DNA of 45,958 bases from Burkholderiales bacterium RIFOXYD12_FULL_59_19 (GCA_001771065.1 MESQ01000077.1:1-45958), one strand, 5' to 3'. Shown: positions 1-9,185, numbered from the stretch's first letter. Made by a program: numbers and translations. Notes: a model not told the origin generated them from the sequence alone.

Positions 1-78
1 CACCACCTTCATGAGTTGAAGCGTAAACATGGTAATTATCATCTATTTAGTAACTGTATTGATGGAACGATCTACTAG
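1..78 (+). other. Possible truncated 3' end of a gene at the window edge
   Basis: Frame 1 is open from the window edge to a TAG at 76-78 and would encode 25 residues ending NCIDGTIY. The stop lies in the CTAG at the left end of the insertion sequence, so a gene running in from the left may have been cut by the insertion. The stretch is AT-rich compared with the rest of the window. I do not recognise the peptide, and it could be chance. Confidence 0.2.
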
Positions 79-1650
79 GAGCCTGGGCGACAGAAGGATT
101 CCCGCATCTTGAGATTGGACCCAAGCCCCCCAAATTGCCTGAGCGTTGGTGAGCGCGTCCACCAACGCCGAGTCGATGGTGCCGTGACGGTCATTTTGGC
201 TTGACGGAATGCGCCGGACTCGCGTTTTCCGGCCTCTCTGGCCCTCAACTCATCTGCATGGCCCCCATTCTGCGCAGGTTGAGCGCCATGCACACAAGCT
301 TGAACTCGGCCTGTGCCTTTTGAAGACCCCTCATGCTGAATTGGCGAAATCCCAAAACGCTCTTGACCCAGCCATTGGGCGGCTCAGCGATCCACTTGCG
401 CTTTCGGTAGTCTGATTTGCCTTGTTCTGTCTGGAATTTGGCAGCCATTGCCACTGTGTGCGGGTAGCGCTGCGCATCTCTGGGCTTGGCCTGCACTTTG
501 CCCTCGCGCCCCAGCGCAATCACCAGTTCGGTGTCGGGTTGCGTCTTGGCCAGTTCAGCCATCACTGCTTCGCTGCGATAGCCCGCATCGGCCAGTACCT
601 GTTGCGCTGCCTTGCCTGTGTGTGCCTTTACTGCCGCCAGCACCATGGGAAGCTGTTGTACGTCCGAGCTGATGTTGATCACCTCGGCGGCCACGATGAT
701 GTGCGCGGTCTCATCCACTGCGGTTTGTGCGTTGTAGCTGTAGTCAAAGCCGCCGCCAGCACGCTTCATGATGCGTGATTCGGGGTCGGTGAAGCTGTCT
801 TGGGCTTTGGGCGCGGGCACGCCGAAGTCGCGTTGGTAAGGTTTGCCGCCCTTGGGTTTGCCGTCTTTATCTTTGGGCTTGCGCTCATCGTCGGGGGTGC
901 GTGCGCGCTGTGTGTCTGCCTGGCGTTGGCGTTCTTCAAGGCGGGCCTTTGCCGCTGCTATGGCCACCAGTCTGGCTTGTCTGCGCTCGATCTCTGCGGG
1001 GATGTCCAGCTCAGGCTCGTTTTTCTCGGCCTCGTCTGTGTTCTTGGCCTTTTGCACCAGTGCTGCTATCTGGGCTTTGAGTTCCATCTCGGTGGTTTGC
1101 ATGCGCCCATAGCTCATTGCCTTGTGGCGGCTGGCGTTGGCCTTGATTTTGGTGCCGTCCACGGCGATGGTGCCCAGCTTGACCAGGCCCATCTCGCGTG
1201 CCAGGCGCACAACCTGGGTGAAGAGTTCCGTGAATTCGCTCAGGTGCAGTGCGCGGAAGTCCCGGATGGTTCGGTGCGCGGGGAAGTTGTCTGCTCCCAG
1301 CACCCGAAAGGCAACGTCTTCATGCAGCTTCCTGGCGATCTTGCGCGAACTGAAGACTCCTGTGGCGTACGCATAGACCAGAACCTTGACCATCATGGCT
1401 GGATGAAAGGGTTGGTTGCGTGGGCCACCCTCAGCGTAGCGTGCGTGAAATGCGCTCAGGTTCAGGCTGTCGACGGTGTCGCTGATGAAGTAGGCCAAGT
1501 GGCCCTGGGGTAGCCAGTCTTGTAGCGCGCTGGGCAGGAGTTGTTGCTGTTCTGGGTGGTAGGCAATGTAGCTTGTGCTCATGTCTGTATTTCACCTCAA
1601 ACCCGTAAATTTGACATCGGGGAAATCCCTTCTGCCGCCCAGGCTCCTAG
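75..1650 (-). mobile_element. Complete IS1182-family insertion sequence
   Basis: The ends are imperfect inverted repeats. The left end reads GAGCCTGGGCGACAGAAGG from 79; the complement of the right end reads GAGCCTGGGCGGCAGAAGG and finishes at 1646. Both are flanked by CTAG (75-78 and 1647-1650). CTAG is either a 4-bp target duplication or part of the terminal repeat; because it is palindromic the two cannot be separated here. The element holds one intact transposase gene on the reverse strand and no passenger gene. Its length of about 1.57 kb fits the family. The outer flanks differ in character (AT-rich on the left, GC-rich GGDEF fragment on the right), so the insertion probably came with or before a rearrangement. 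Confidence 0.85.
245..1582 (-). CDS. IS1182-family DDE transposase
   Basis: This 445-residue protein catalyses movement of the surrounding element. The N-terminus (about 1-130) is the DUF772-type region with the segment HPAMMVKVLVYAYATG. The catalytic DDE residues can be assigned as D142 (in AVDGTKIKANAS), D332 (in LADAGYRS) and E400 (in RKWIAEPPNGWVK). A charged coiled-coil insertion lies at about 165-250, and the family-typical YNAQTAVD at 283-290. The frame is uninterrupted and all acidic residues are present, so the enzyme is probably active. The start ATG at 1582 sits 68 bp inside the right inverted repeat. Long open frames on the opposite strand are shadows. Confidence 0.95.
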   Translation of the reverse strand: MSTSYIAYHPEQQQLLPSALQDWLPQGHLAYFISDTVDSLNLSAFHARYAEGGPRNQPFHPAMMVKVLVYAYATGVFSSRKIARKLHEDVAFRVLGADNFPAHRTIRDFRALHLSEFTELFTQVVRLAREMGLVKLGTIAVDGTKIKANASRHKAMSYGRMQTTEMELKAQIAALVQKAKNTDEAEKNEPELDIPAEIERRQARLVAIAAAKARLEERQRQADTQRARTPDDERKPKDKDGKPKGGKPYQRDFGVPAPKAQDSFTDPESRIMKRAGGGFDYSYNAQTAVDETAHIIVAAEVINISSDVQQLPMVLAAVKAHTGKAAQQVLADAGYRSEAVMAELAKTQPDTELVIALGREGKVQAKPRDAQRYPHTVAMAAKFQTEQGKSDYRKRKWIAEPPNGWVKSVLGFRQFSMRGLQKAQAEFKLVCMALNLRRMGAMQMS

Positions 1651-1892
1651 GTGTGAACCGCCATGGGCTGAGCATCACGCCCTTCATCGGCATTGCGCTC
1701 TATCATTCCGACGGGTCCGACGGGTGCGATTACGGCGCGCTTGCCAAGTCTGCGGATGCCGCGATGTACCTTGCGAAGCAGCGCGGGCGAAACGGGCCGT
1801 GGCTCTACACCGCCGAGGTCCAGGCGCGGTCGGCATGCCGGCTCGTATTGGAAAACGCGCTGCGCCGCGCGCTGGCGCGCGGCGTCTTATGA
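1651..1892 (+). pseudogene. GGDEF (diguanylate cyclase) C-terminal fragment
   Basis: Directly after the right end of the insertion sequence, the frame encodes GLSITPFIGIALYHSDGSDG, then ADAAMYLAKQRGRNG and LENALRRALARG. These match the last third of a GGDEF domain plus the short linker that normally leads into an EAL domain. The GG(D/E)EF active site and everything upstream are missing. The frame ends at a TGA (1890-1892) where EAL proteins would continue, so both ends are broken. It cannot make cyclic di-GMP. The first part of the same open frame lies in the insertion sequence and is not part of the original gene. Confidence 0.75.
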
Positions 1893-2257
1893 ATCCACCG
1901 GGACATGCGGGTGCCTCGTGCGGGTTACAGGCTCTAGTCATCGGGCCGCGAACCGGACGGTCGTGAGCACCCGCTCCTGGTCGGGAAAAGCCAGTCGCAA
2001 TCCGAAAGCCTATGGCCGCTGCGTTGCTAACGACGACCCCTTAAAACCCGCTCGTTGACGGGTGTCGTCAATCGGTCTTACAAAGGATGGGCCAGCAGTG
2101 TGGTAAAGCCCACATCATGACTGACGCAAATTGTCTCAGCCAGGCGTTCCGACGCAGGCAGTCCAGACGTACCGCAAAGAGGGACAACAACACCGGGGCG
2201 GATTTGCGCAGGTCCGATTCATGCCAAAATTCGCCACCACTTAAGGCAAAAGCCTGC
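1893..2257. other. Gene-free stretch before moaA
   Basis: About 365 bp between the GGDEF remnant and moaA. The only organised features I see are a candidate promoter with an inverted repeat (2055-2083) and a short hairpin over the moaA ribosome binding site (2244-2255). An in-frame upstream extension of moaA to 2087 has no conserved character, and I regard it as leader. No molybdenum cofactor riboswitch fold was recognised. Confidence 0.5.
2055..2083 (+). promoter_or_regulatory. Candidate promoter of the moa operon
   Basis: TTGACG (2055-2060) resembles a sigma-70 -35 box. Seventeen bases later TTACAA (2078-2083) is a weak -10. The -35 box is one arm of an inverted repeat TTGACG-N5-CGTCAA (2055-2071), which could be an operator. 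Inferred from sequence only. Confidence 0.35.
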
Positions 2258-3427
2258 ATGAACACAATGACTGATCGAGACACCCACCGCGTTATTCCCC
2301 TGATGGATGTGCGGCCCAGCGGCCTGGCCGTGCCCCCTGCGAGCTTCGATCCGGCCACACGTCTGGCCCCCAACGGCTTGCTGGCCGACACCCGCGGTCG
2401 GTCTTTGCGCGACCTGCGCATCAGCGTCACTGACCGCTGCAACTTTCGCTGCAACTACTGCATGCCCAAAGAGATCTTTGGCACCGACTACCCCTATCTC
2501 AAACATGCCGACCTGCTGAGCTTTGAGGAAATCACCCGCATGGCCCGGGTCTTCGTGGCGCATGGCGTGCAAAAAATTCGCTTGACCGGCGGCGAGCCGC
2601 TGCTGCGCAAGAACCTCGAACATCTTGTTGCGCAACTCGCCAGCCTGCGCACCCCCGAGGGGCAGCCGCTTGACCTGACGCTGACCACCAACGGCTCCTT
2701 GTTGGCGCGCAAGGCCCGTGCCCTCAAGGATGCCGGGCTGCAGCGGGTCACGGTGAGCCTGGACGGGCTTGACGATGCGGTCTTTCGCAGCATGAACGAT
2801 GTTGATTTTCCGGTGGCCGACGTGCTTGAAGGCATTGCGGCGGCGCGCGCGGTGGGCCTGGGGCCGATCAAGATCAACATGGTGGTCAAACGCGGCACCA
2901 ACGAGCAGGAAATCCTGCCGATGGCGCGTTATTTCAAGGGCAGCGGCATGGTGCTGCGCTTTATTGAGTACATGGACGTGGGCGCCACCAATGGCTGGCG
3001 CATGAATGAGGTCATGCCTTCAGCCGAGGTGGTGCAGCTGATCCAGTCCGAGCTGCCACTGGTGCAATTAGAGCCCAGCAACCCGGGCGAAACCGCCTCA
3101 CGCTGGGGCTATGCCAGCGCTACGGGCCAGCATGACCCGGCGGCGGGCGAAATTGGCGTCATCAGCAGCGTCACCCAGGCCTTTTGCGGCGAATGCAACC
3201 GCGCCCGCCTGTCGACCGAAGGCCAGTTGTACCTGTGCCTGTTTGCCAGCCAGGGCTACGACCTGCGCAGTCTGGTCCGCGGCCAGGCGTCGGACGTTGA
3301 TCTGGCCAGTGCCATTGGTCACATCTGGCAAGCACGAAACGACAACTATTCCGAACAGCGCAGCCACCTGCCCTTTGATTCGGGCGCCCCGGTGAAACGG
3401 GTGGAAATGAGCTACATCGGAGGATAA
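2258..3427 (+). CDS. moaA: GTP 3',8-cyclase MoaA
   Basis: A radical SAM enzyme that converts GTP to 3',8-cyclo-GTP, the first step of molybdenum cofactor synthesis in the cytosol. With the start at 2258 the protein has 389 residues. The SAM-binding [4Fe-4S] cysteines are C61, C65 and C68 (CNFRCNYC). The segment [10 protein letters not shown] follows, the second cluster begins in [12 protein letters not shown] with a further cysteine in LYLCLF, and the protein ends in the conserved Gly-Gly tail (YIGG). A longer in-frame start at 2087 adds 57 unconserved residues. The ATG at 2258 has AAGG at 2243-2246, which lies in a small hairpin (AGGC-AAAA-GCCT). It is the first gene of moaA-mobA-moeA; mobA starts one base after the stop. 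Confidence 0.96.
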   Translation: MNTMTDRDTHRVIPLMDVRPSGLAVPPASFDPATRLAPNGLLADTRGRSLRDLRISVTDRCNFRCNYCMPKEIFGTDYPYLKHADLLSFEEITRMARVFVAHGVQKIRLTGGEPLLRKNLEHLVAQLASLRTPEGQPLDLTLTTNGSLLARKARALKDAGLQRVTVSLDGLDDAVFRSMNDVDFPVADVLEGIAAARAVGLGPIKINMVVKRGTNEQEILPMARYFKGSGMVLRFIEYMDVGATNGWRMNEVMPSAEVVQLIQSELPLVQLEPSNPGETASRWGYASATGQHDPAAGEIGVISSVTQAFCGECNRARLSTEGQLYLCLFASQGYDLRSLVRGQASDVDLASAIGHIWQARNDNYSEQRSHLPFDSGAPVKRVEMSYIGG

Positions 3428-3428
3428 C

Positions 3429-4064
3429 TTGATCAATCCAACAGACATCACCGCCCTCATCCTGGCGGGCGGGCGCGGCTCGCGCATGGGCGGGGTCGAC
3501 AAGGGTCTGCAAAACTTCATGGGCTTGCCGCTGGCACTGCACACCCTGACGCGCCTGCAAATGGGTGGTGGCGTGGGTCAGATCATGATCAACGCCAACC
3601 GCAACCTGGCTGCTTACGAGTCGTTTGGCGTGCCGGTCTGGCCCGATGTGCTGGCCGATTACGCCGGGCCCCTGGCTGGTTTTCTGACCGGACTGGAACG
3701 CTGCGAAACCCCTTATCTGCTGACCGTGCCCTGCGACACGCCGCTGTTGCCGCCAGACCTGGCGCAGCGCCTGGCAGCAGCTTTGGAGGCCGAAGACACC
3801 GACATCGCCATGGCCGCCGCCCCCGAGGCCGGCAAAGACGGCCAGATGCAAGTGCGCACCCAGCCGGTGTTTTGCCTGCTGCGCACCGAGCTGCTGGAAA
3901 GCCTGGTGCGGTTTACCCAGGACGGCGGCCGCAAGATTGACGCCTGGACCGCCCTGCACCCCACCGCTGTGGTGGCGTTTGATGCGCCCGGCGACGACCC
4001 GCAGGCTTTTTTCAACGCCAACACCCTGGCAGAACTGCAGCAACTGGAAAACCGCGCGACATGA
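3429..4064 (+). CDS. mobA: Molybdenum cofactor guanylyltransferase MobA
   Basis: Transfers GMP from GTP to molybdopterin-Mo to give the bis-MGD form used by DMSO-reductase-family enzymes. The 211-residue protein opens with the nucleotide-binding signature [19 protein letters not shown] (about 10-28), followed by [13 protein letters not shown] and [12 protein letters not shown], which are typical of the family. The start is TTG at 3429, supported by GGAGGA at 3419-3424 that overlaps the end of moaA. The stop overlaps the moeA start as ATGA (4061-4064), which implies translational coupling. MobA next to MoaA and MoeA suggests that the organism makes bis-MGD enzymes such as nitrate or DMSO reductases; none is encoded in this window. 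Confidence 0.95.
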   Translation: MINPTDITALILAGGRGSRMGGVDKGLQNFMGLPLALHTLTRLQMGGGVGQIMINANRNLAAYESFGVPVWPDVLADYAGPLAGFLTGLERCETPYLLTVPCDTPLLPPDLAQRLAAALEAEDTDIAMAAAPEAGKDGQMQVRTQPVFCLLRTELLESLVRFTQDGGRKIDAWTALHPTAVVAFDAPGDDPQAFFNANTLAELQQLENRAT

Positions 4065-5389
4065 AAACGCTGGACCAAATTGCCAGTGAACTGGCGGGCT
4101 ACGACCCACAGGCGCTGAGCGCCGACATGGTCAACACCTTCCTGGCCAAGCTGGTCGAGCCTGTGACCGAGCTTGAAACGTCGGACATCTTTAGCGCCCT
4201 CGGACGCGTGCTGGCGGCAGACATCATCAGCCCCATCAGCGTGCCGCCACACGACAACTCGGCCATGGACGGCTTTGCCTTTAACGGCGCCCAATTAAAA
4301 GCCGACGCGCCGCTCAGCCTGAAAGTCATCGGCACCGCGCTGGCGGGCAAAGCCTGGAGCGGCACGGTGCAGCCGGGCGAGTGTGTCAAGATCATGACCG
4401 GGGCCATCATGCCCGCCGGTCTGGACACCGTGGTACCGCAAGAATTCACCAGCGTCAACGGCGACTTGGTCACCGTGCCCAAAAACGTGCTGCAAGCCGG
4501 CGACAACCGGCGCAAGTTGGGCGAAGACCTGATGCAAGGCCAGCCGGCGCTGCAACAAGGCGACCGACTCACCCCCGCCGCGCTGGGGCTGGTGGCCAGC
4601 CTGGGTATCAGCACGGTGCCGGTGTTGCGCCGCCTCAAGGTGGCGTACTTCTCCACCGGCGACGAAATCCTGAGCCTGGGCGAGCCGCCGCGCGAGGGCG
4701 CCGTCTATGACAGCAATCGCTACACCGTGTTTGGCCTGCTGACCCAACTGGGTTGCCAGGTGATCGACATGGGCGTGGTGCGCGACCAGCCCGAAGCGCT
4801 GGAGGCGGCCTTTGTGCAGGCCGCCTTGCAGGCCGATGCCATCATCACCAGCGGCGGTGTCAGTGTGGGAGAGGCCGACTACACCAAGGCCATGATGAAG
4901 CAACTCGGCGATGTGGCCTTTTGGCGCATCGCCATGCGCCCCGGTCGACCGATGGCCGTGGGCCACATCATCCGCGAAAAACTGGCCGCCAGCCCCTTCG
5001 CAGCAAGCGCGGGCACCAGTGATCACAGGGCGGGCAATGCCGTGTTATTCGGCCTGCCCGGCAACCCGGTGGCCGTGATGGTGACTTTTTTGGCCTTTGT
5101 GCGCCCTGCCCTGCTGCGCATGATGGGCAGCAGCCACGGCGGGCCTCCGCTTCTGAGCGCCAAAAGCACCGAGGTCATTCGTAAAAAACCGGGCCGCACC
5201 GAATACCAGCGCGGCATCGTCAGCACCGCGCCCGACGGTACGTTGCAGGCGGCCATCACCGGCAACCAGGGTTCGGGCGTGCTCAGCTCCATGGTGCGCG
5301 CCAACGGCCTGATCGTGCTGCACCACACGCAGGGCAACGTAGCAATTGGCGACGCGGTCAATGTGATGATGTTTGACGGGGTCATTTGA
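4061..5389 (+). CDS. moeA: Molybdopterin molybdenumtransferase MoeA
   Basis: Inserts molybdate into adenylylated molybdopterin. The 442-residue length is slightly above the roughly 410 of E. coli MoeA. Diagnostic segments are [13 protein letters not shown] near residues 64-76, [30 protein letters not shown], the MoCF-domain loop [14 protein letters not shown] and [13 protein letters not shown] short stretch around [20 protein letters not shown] is longer and less conserved than usual and looks like a loop insertion before the LPGNP motif. The gene overlaps mobA by four bases and ends the operon. The next unit is unrelated and has its own upstream site. Confidence 0.96.
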   Translation: MKTLDQIASELAGYDPQALSADMVNTFLAKLVEPVTELETSDIFSALGRVLAADIISPISVPPHDNSAMDGFAFNGAQLKADAPLSLKVIGTALAGKAWSGTVQPGECVKIMTGAIMPAGLDTVVPQEFTSVNGDLVTVPKNVLQAGDNRRKLGEDLMQGQPALQQGDRLTPAALGLVASLGISTVPVLRRLKVAYFSTGDEILSLGEPPREGAVYDSNRYTVFGLLTQLGCQVIDMGVVRDQPEALEAAFVQAALQADAIITSGGVSVGEADYTKAMMKQLGDVAFWRIAMRPGRPMAVGHIIREKLAASPFAASAGTSDHRAGNAVLFGLPGNPVAVMVTFLAFVRPALLRMMGSSHGGPPLLSAKSTEVIRKKPGRTEYQRGIVSTAPDGTLQAAITGNQGSGVLSSMVRANGLIVLHHTQGNVAIGDAVNVMMFDGVI

Positions 5390-5398
5390 ACCCGGACT

Positions 5399-5412
5399 GT
5401 GTTCGACAGCAC
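5399..5412 (+). promoter_or_regulatory. Crp-type site A upstream of the DUF1328 stress operon
   Basis: GTGTTCGACAGCAC fits GTG-N8-CAC and is followed by ACAGAC. A -10-like TTAAAT at 5436-5441 is centred 33 bp from the site centre, as in class II Crp promoters. The first start codon (5485) is 73 bp beyond the site. A slightly shifted inverted repeat (CTGTGT/ACACAG, 5397-5416) overlaps it, so the exact register is uncertain. A small hairpin (CAAGCC-GCTG-GGCTTG, 5452-5467) follows in the leader. Confidence 0.5.
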
Positions 5413-5484
5413 ACAGACGGACGCACAGCAATCACTTAAATTGAGGTCTCCCAAGCCGCTGGGCTTGTTCACCAGGAACCTCAC

Positions 5485-5649
5485 ATGTTGCACTACGCTG
5501 TTGTATTTTTTGTCATTGCCCTGATCGCAGCTTTGTTTGGCTTTGGCGGCATTGCCGCCGGGGCCGTGGGTATTGCCAAAACACTGTTTTTTGTATTTTT
5601 GGTGCTGGCCGTTGCCAGTTTTCTCTTTGGCTTGATCAAAAAAAGCTAA
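5485..5649 (+). CDS. DUF1328 (YtjA-type) small membrane protein
   Basis: A 54-residue protein with two hydrophobic segments ([20 protein letters not shown] and [19 protein letters not shown]) separated by GAVGIAK and ending KKS. This is the full pattern of the UPF0391/DUF1328 family. Family members are inner-membrane proteins of unknown mechanism, often induced in stationary phase or stress. The start ATG at 5485 is preceded by AGGAA (5474-5478). The gene heads a same-strand series of small membrane and stress proteins and is the first gene after candidate site A. The family assignment is firm; the role is unknown. Confidence 0.85.
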   Translation: MLHYAVVFFVIALIAALFGFGGIAAGAVGIAKTLFFVFLVLAVASFLFGLIKKS

Positions 5650-5722
5650 CTTGTCAGAGCAGCCAAAAACACGCCACACCCCCGTCCATTTTTTAACACG
5701 ATCACCGATCGAAGGAACTCTT

Positions 5723-6004
5723 ATGTTTAACAACAAATCCACCGACATCGCCACCGCCCTGGTAGACCAGGCCACCCATGCCGCCGACCAGGTCGCCCGG
5801 ACCAGCCAACAACTGGCCCACGGGGCCATTGATGGCGTGCGCGAGACTTCGCACCAATTACGTGTCAAGGCCGAACACGCGTCTGACAACACGGTGCGCT
5901 ACATCCAGCACGAGCCCGTCAAAGCCATGTTGATAGCCGCTGCCACGGGTGCCGCCCTGATGGCCCTGATCAGCCTGATCAGCCACTCGCGCAGCCACCA
6001 CTGA
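5723..6004 (+). CDS. DUF883/ElaB-like small membrane-anchored protein
   Basis: The 93 residues begin with an amphipathic, Ala/Gln/His-rich helix (ALVDQATHAADQVARTSQQL) and end with EPVKAMLIAAATGAALMALI, a single C-terminal membrane segment followed by SHSRSHH. This layout matches the ElaB/YqjD (DUF883) proteins, which sit in the inner membrane and in E. coli bind stationary-phase ribosomes. A TTG at 5651 would add 24 residues, but ATG 5723 has GAAGGA at 5711-5716 at good spacing. The next gene encodes a YqjE-like protein, the same neighbour seen in the E. coli yqjD-yqjE arrangement. Weak sequence conservation limits the certainty. Confidence 0.75.
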   Translation: MFNNKSTDIATALVDQATHAADQVARTSQQLAHGAIDGVRETSHQLRVKAEHASDNTVRYIQHEPVKAMLIAAATGAALMALISLISHSRSHH

Positions 6005-6025
6005 CCCCGCGCCCGATTGCCATCC

Positions 6026-6403
6026 ATGCACCCGCTGCTTGAACTGTTGCTGGCGCGGCCGCAATTGTTGGCCGACCATGCACTGGCTTATGGTGAACTT
6101 TTCACCCAAGAAATGGCCCAGGCGCTGCGCGCCTGGCAACGCTGGGCGCTGTGGCGAGCCGCCGCCTTGTGTGCCCTGTTGTTGGCAACCATGCTGGCCG
6201 GTGTGGCACTGATGTTATGGGCCGCGCTGCCCGCCAGCGGCATGTCGGCACCCTGGCTGTTGCTGCTGACGCCCATGCTGCCCCTGGTGGTGGCCGTAGG
6301 CTGCTGGGGCGTTGCGCGGCAACGGGGCTCGCCCCAGGCTTTTGGCCTGTTGCGCGACCAGATCAGTGCCGACATGGCCATGCTGCGGGCTGCCAGATCA
6401 TGA
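6026..6403 (+). CDS. YqjE/phage-holin-superfamily-like inner membrane protein
   Basis: A 125-residue protein with a cytoplasmic helix (about 1-40) and two membrane segments, WRAAALCALLLATMLAGVAL and WLLLLTPMLPLVVAVGCWGV, then a basic tail. The hairpin of two helices after an amphipathic helix is the architecture of YqjE and related holin-X-like proteins. Start ATG 6026 is preferred over the in-frame TTG at 6017. Its stop overlaps the next start as ATGA (6400-6403), so translation is coupled. The function is unknown; the context suggests a membrane partner of the DUF883-like protein. Confidence 0.65.
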   Translation: MHPLLELLLARPQLLADHALAYGELFTQEMAQALRAWQRWALWRAAALCALLLATMLAGVALMLWAALPASGMSAPWLLLLTPMLPLVVAVGCWGVARQRGSPQAFGLLRDQISADMAMLRAARS

Positions 6404-6819
6404 ACAACATGCAGACAAGCTGTGACCGTCTGGCACAGTCGCGTGACCGCTTGCGCCAGGCATTGAGCCAGGCGGCAAGACCAGGCGATGACAGTCCAGC
6501 GCCCCCCTTCGGAGACACTGCTGCGGAAGTCTGGGCCAAGCTCAAAGGCACCACCAGCGCGCATATATTTACGACTGTCCTCAAAAACTGGTGGTACCAG
6601 CACCCGCTGCGGCTGGCCTTGCAAATGTCTGCGCAAACAGCCGAAATGGTGGCCACACCGGTGGCCCAACGCCACCCCATCGCGTTGGTTGTTGGTGCTG
6701 GACTGGCAGGCGCTTTGCTGGTGCGCACCAGGGCCTGGCGCTGGCTGTCGGTGTCTGCCGTATTCGCCGGACTCACGCCGCAACTGATCAAGGCGCTAAG
6801 TACCCAACAGAAAGCCTGA
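6400..6819 (+). CDS. Hypothetical membrane protein of the stress operon
   Basis: The 139 residues show a charged N-terminal half (RLAQSRDRLRQALSQAAR; AEVWAKLKG), then WWYQHPLRLALQM and two hydrophobic segments (HPIALVVGAGLAGALLV and WLSVSAVFAGLTPQLIKAL). I do not recognise a named family. It resembles the third gene of the yqjD-yqjE-yqjK arrangement in position and in the Arg-rich N-terminus, which is suggestive only. The start ATG overlaps the previous stop, and the next gene begins one base after its own stop, so it belongs to the same operon. A longer frame upstream is a shadow of the previous gene. Confidence 0.65.
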   Translation: MNNMQTSCDRLAQSRDRLRQALSQAARPGDDSPAPPFGDTAAEVWAKLKGTTSAHIFTTVLKNWWYQHPLRLALQMSAQTAEMVATPVAQRHPIALVVGAGLAGALLVRTRAWRWLSVSAVFAGLTPQLIKALSTQQKA

Positions 6820-6820
6820 T

Positions 6821-7894
6821 ATGTCCACGCCTGAAGTCGCAGCGACTCACACCCAGTCCACGCCCCGTGAAAACTGGGCGCTGCTGGTCTTGCTGGTGGT
6901 GGTGTCGCTGGCGCTGGGCAGCATCTTGCTGCCGTTTTATGCGGCCATCATGTGGGGGCTGATTCTGTCGCTGTTGTTCACACCGTTTTACCGCTGGCTG
7001 CTGCCGCGAGTCAGACACCGACGCACGGTGGCCGCTTTGTGCACACTCACGGTGGTTGTGCTGATGGTCATTTTGCCCTTGACCCTGGTGATGCTGATGC
7101 TGGCCCAGGAAGTGGCCTGGTTATACCAGGGCTTGCAGTCGGGCGAACTTAATCCGGCCTTGTATTTCAATCGCGCCTTCAACCGCTTACCGGATTGGGT
7201 AGGCGCTATCCTGGACCGTTTTGGCTTGGTCAACTTTGCCACCCTGCAACGTCGGCTGACCACTGCGCTGGCGCAAGGTTCACAGTTTGCAGCCACCCAG
7301 GTTTTCACCGTCGGCCAAAATACATTTGAATTTGTCGTGAGCCTTTTTATTGCGCTGTACCTCGCCTTCTTTCTGATCCGCGACGGCGACAGCACCGTGC
7401 GCGCCATTGGCCGCATGATCCCGCTGGCGCCGGTACACCGGCAACAACTGTGGCACAAGTTTGCCACTGTGGTGCGTGCCACCGTCAAGGGTAATTTGAT
7501 AGTGGCGCTGATCCAGGGTGCCTTGGGCGGCCTGGCCTTCTGGGCCCTGGGCGTCAGTGGCGCCTTGCTGTGGGCGGTACTGATGGCGGCTTTGTCGCTC
7601 TTGCCCGCTGTGGGCGCTGCGATGGTATGGGGGCCCGTGGCGGTGTATTTTCTGGTGACCGGCGCGTTATGGCAGGGCCTGGCGCTCGTGGCCTATGGCG
7701 TGCTGGTGATTGGCCTGGTGGACAACCTGCTGCGACCGATTCTGGTGGGCAAAGACACCCGCATGCCCGACTACGTGGTGATGATCACCACCGTGGGTGG
7801 CATGGCCATTTTTGGTATCAACGGCTTTGTGCTCGGCCCCCTGATTGCCGCCATGTTCATGGCGGTCTGGCACATTTTTGGCACGACACGGTGA
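6821..7894 (+). CDS. AI-2E family (PerM/YdiK-type) transporter
   Basis: A 357-residue polytopic inner-membrane protein. It has a pair of N-terminal helices (LLVLLVVVSLALGSILLPFY; MWGLILSLLFTPFYRWLL), a helix at about 73-96, a long periplasmic or amphipathic stretch (about 100-165) and a C-terminal group of four to five helices. These include LPAVGAAMVWGPVAVYFLV and the family-typical tail GLVDNLLRPILVGKDTRMPD followed by GGMAIFGINGFVLGPLIAA. PF01594 members export diverse small molecules or act in Na+/H+ exchange; the substrate here cannot be told. The start ATG at 6821 is one base from the previous stop. Confidence 0.93.
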   Translation: MSTPEVAATHTQSTPRENWALLVLLVVVSLALGSILLPFYAAIMWGLILSLLFTPFYRWLLPRVRHRRTVAALCTLTVVVLMVILPLTLVMLMLAQEVAWLYQGLQSGELNPALYFNRAFNRLPDWVGAILDRFGLVNFATLQRRLTTALAQGSQFAATQVFTVGQNTFEFVVSLFIALYLAFFLIRDGDSTVRAIGRMIPLAPVHRQQLWHKFATVVRATVKGNLIVALIQGALGGLAFWALGVSGALLWAVLMAALSLLPAVGAAMVWGPVAVYFLVTGALWQGLALVAYGVLVIGLVDNLLRPILVGKDTRMPDYVVMITTVGGMAIFGINGFVLGPLIAAMFMAVWHIFGTTR

Positions 7895-7951
7895 CATTTC
7901 TTGAGCAAACGCAACGCACCCCCCTGACCCTGCCTGCAAACTGATCGCACC

Positions 7952-8872
7952 ATGAAGTACAAAGACTACTACGACACACTGGGCGTGCCGCGCACCGCCA
8001 GCCTGGACGACATCAAAAAGGCCTACCGCAAGCTGGCCCACAACTACCACCCGGACGTGTCCAAGGCACCTGATGCCGAGGCCCGTTTCAAAGAGGCCGC
8101 CGAAGCCTATGCCACGCTCAAGGACACTGCCAAACGTGCCGCCTATGATGAATTGGGTCACCCGCAAGCCGGTGCCGAGTTCAAACCGCCACCGCAATGG
8201 CAACAAGATTTTGCACCGGGCGGCATGTCGTTTGACGACCTGGACCTGGCCGATTTGCTGGCCGCCATGGGCCGTGGACCCGGCGCCGGGCCGCAGCACG
8301 CCATGCCGATCAAGGGCCGGGACTTTGAAACCACGGTCACCATCCCACTGCAAGACGCCAGGCACGGCAGCACGATCAACCTGACACTGGCCGATGGCGC
8401 GGGTGAACGTACCCTGCAGGTCACCATTGCGCCAGGAGCTTGCCAGGACCAGAAACTGCGCTTGCGCGGCCAGGGTGGCAAGGGCCGCAACGGCGGGCCC
8501 GATGGCGACATCTATCTGCAGATCAAGCTGGCGCCCCATGCGGTATTTCGGCCGGACCACCACGACCTGTACTTTGACCTTGTGCTGACCCCCTGGGAAG
8601 CCGCCCTGGGCGCCGAAGTCGAAGTGCCCACGCTGGACGACCCGGTGCTGCTGACCATTCCGCCGGGCACCCGCAGCGGGCGCAAGTTACGCCTGCGCGG
8701 GCGCGGCCTGGCGGCGCAGCACAGCGACCTGTATGCCATGGTTCACATCGACGTGCCCACCACGCTGTCAGCGCGTGAACGCGAACTGTTCCAGGAACTG
8801 GCCAAGGTCTCACGCTTTCAACCCCGCACTGCCACGCCCAAGGAGAATCCCCATGACACCAGCACCCATTGA
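7952..8872 (+). CDS. cbpA: DnaJ-type co-chaperone CbpA
   Basis: A 306-residue class B J-domain protein that stimulates DnaK ATPase and can bind curved DNA. The J domain occupies about 1-68 with the catalytic HPD at 33-35 ([10 protein letters not shown]). A Gly/Met linker (about 85-120) leads into two DnaJ C-terminal beta-sandwich domains, shown by [47 protein letters not shown] and [18 protein letters not shown]. There is no zinc-finger domain, which separates it from DnaJ. It overlaps cbpM by 20 bases. The cbpA-cbpM pair is the usual arrangement, in which CbpM restrains CbpA. Confidence 0.94.
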   Translation: MKYKDYYDTLGVPRTASLDDIKKAYRKLAHNYHPDVSKAPDAEARFKEAAEAYATLKDTAKRAAYDELGHPQAGAEFKPPPQWQQDFAPGGMSFDDLDLADLLAAMGRGPGAGPQHAMPIKGRDFETTVTIPLQDARHGSTINLTLADGAGERTLQVTIAPGACQDQKLRLRGQGGKGRNGGPDGDIYLQIKLAPHAVFRPDHHDLYFDLVLTPWEAALGAEVEVPTLDDPVLLTIPPGTRSGRKLRLRGRGLAAQHSDLYAMVHIDVPTTLSARERELFQELAKVSRFQPRTATPKENPHDTSTH

Positions 8873-9185
8873 ATGCTTCATTCTTGACACAACCGAGACC
8901 ATCACACTGCCCGAGCTCGCCCAGTGCTGCGGCATGAGTCCGGACGAACTCGACGAACTGGTGGACTACAACGCCCTGGTGCCGCTGCCCGATGCCACAC
9001 CCGAGCGCGCCTTCAGCGCCCGTTGGGTGGCGCCCTTGCGCTCAGCCTCCAAATTGCGCCTTGACTTTGATCTGGATTTGTTTACCGTGGCCATTTTGCT
9101 GGGCCAACTGGTGCAGATCGAGCTGCTGCAGCGCCAGCTGGAGTCGTTGCGGGCGCTGTTACCCGCCCATCTGCGGCAAGCCTGA
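8853..9185 (+). CDS. cbpM: Chaperone modulator CbpM
   Basis: A 110-residue MerR-like modulator that binds the CbpA J domain and blocks its co-chaperone and DNA-binding activity. Visible are the helix-turn-helix-like [20 protein letters not shown], then [20 protein letters not shown] and a C-terminal helix [18 protein letters not shown], all as in the family. ATG 8853 has AGGAG at 8841-8845 inside the end of cbpA; an upstream in-frame start at 8733 only reads cbpA sequence. Overlap with cbpA suggests coupled, stoichiometric synthesis. Confidence 0.92.
   Translation: MTPAPIECFILDTTETITLPELAQCCGMSPDELDELVDYNALVPLPDATPERAFSARWVAPLRSASKLRLDFDLDLFTVAILLGQLVQIELLQRQLESLRALLPAHLRQA

Noticed and set aside
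800..1513. Long forward frames opposite the transposase
   Set aside because: Cys/Leu-rich antisense shadows of a complete transposase with DDE residues on the other strand.
1575..1650. Start of the GGDEF-containing frame inside the insertion sequence
   Set aside because: This part is the non-coding end of the element; the frame is open across the junction by chance and does not extend the GGDEF domain.
1893..2257. A molybdenum cofactor riboswitch upstream of moaA
   Set aside because: I could not recognise the conserved multi-stem fold; only simple short inverted repeats are present.
3171..4109. A 312-codon reverse frame across moaA and mobA
   Set aside because: It overlaps two well-supported genes and has no domain signal.
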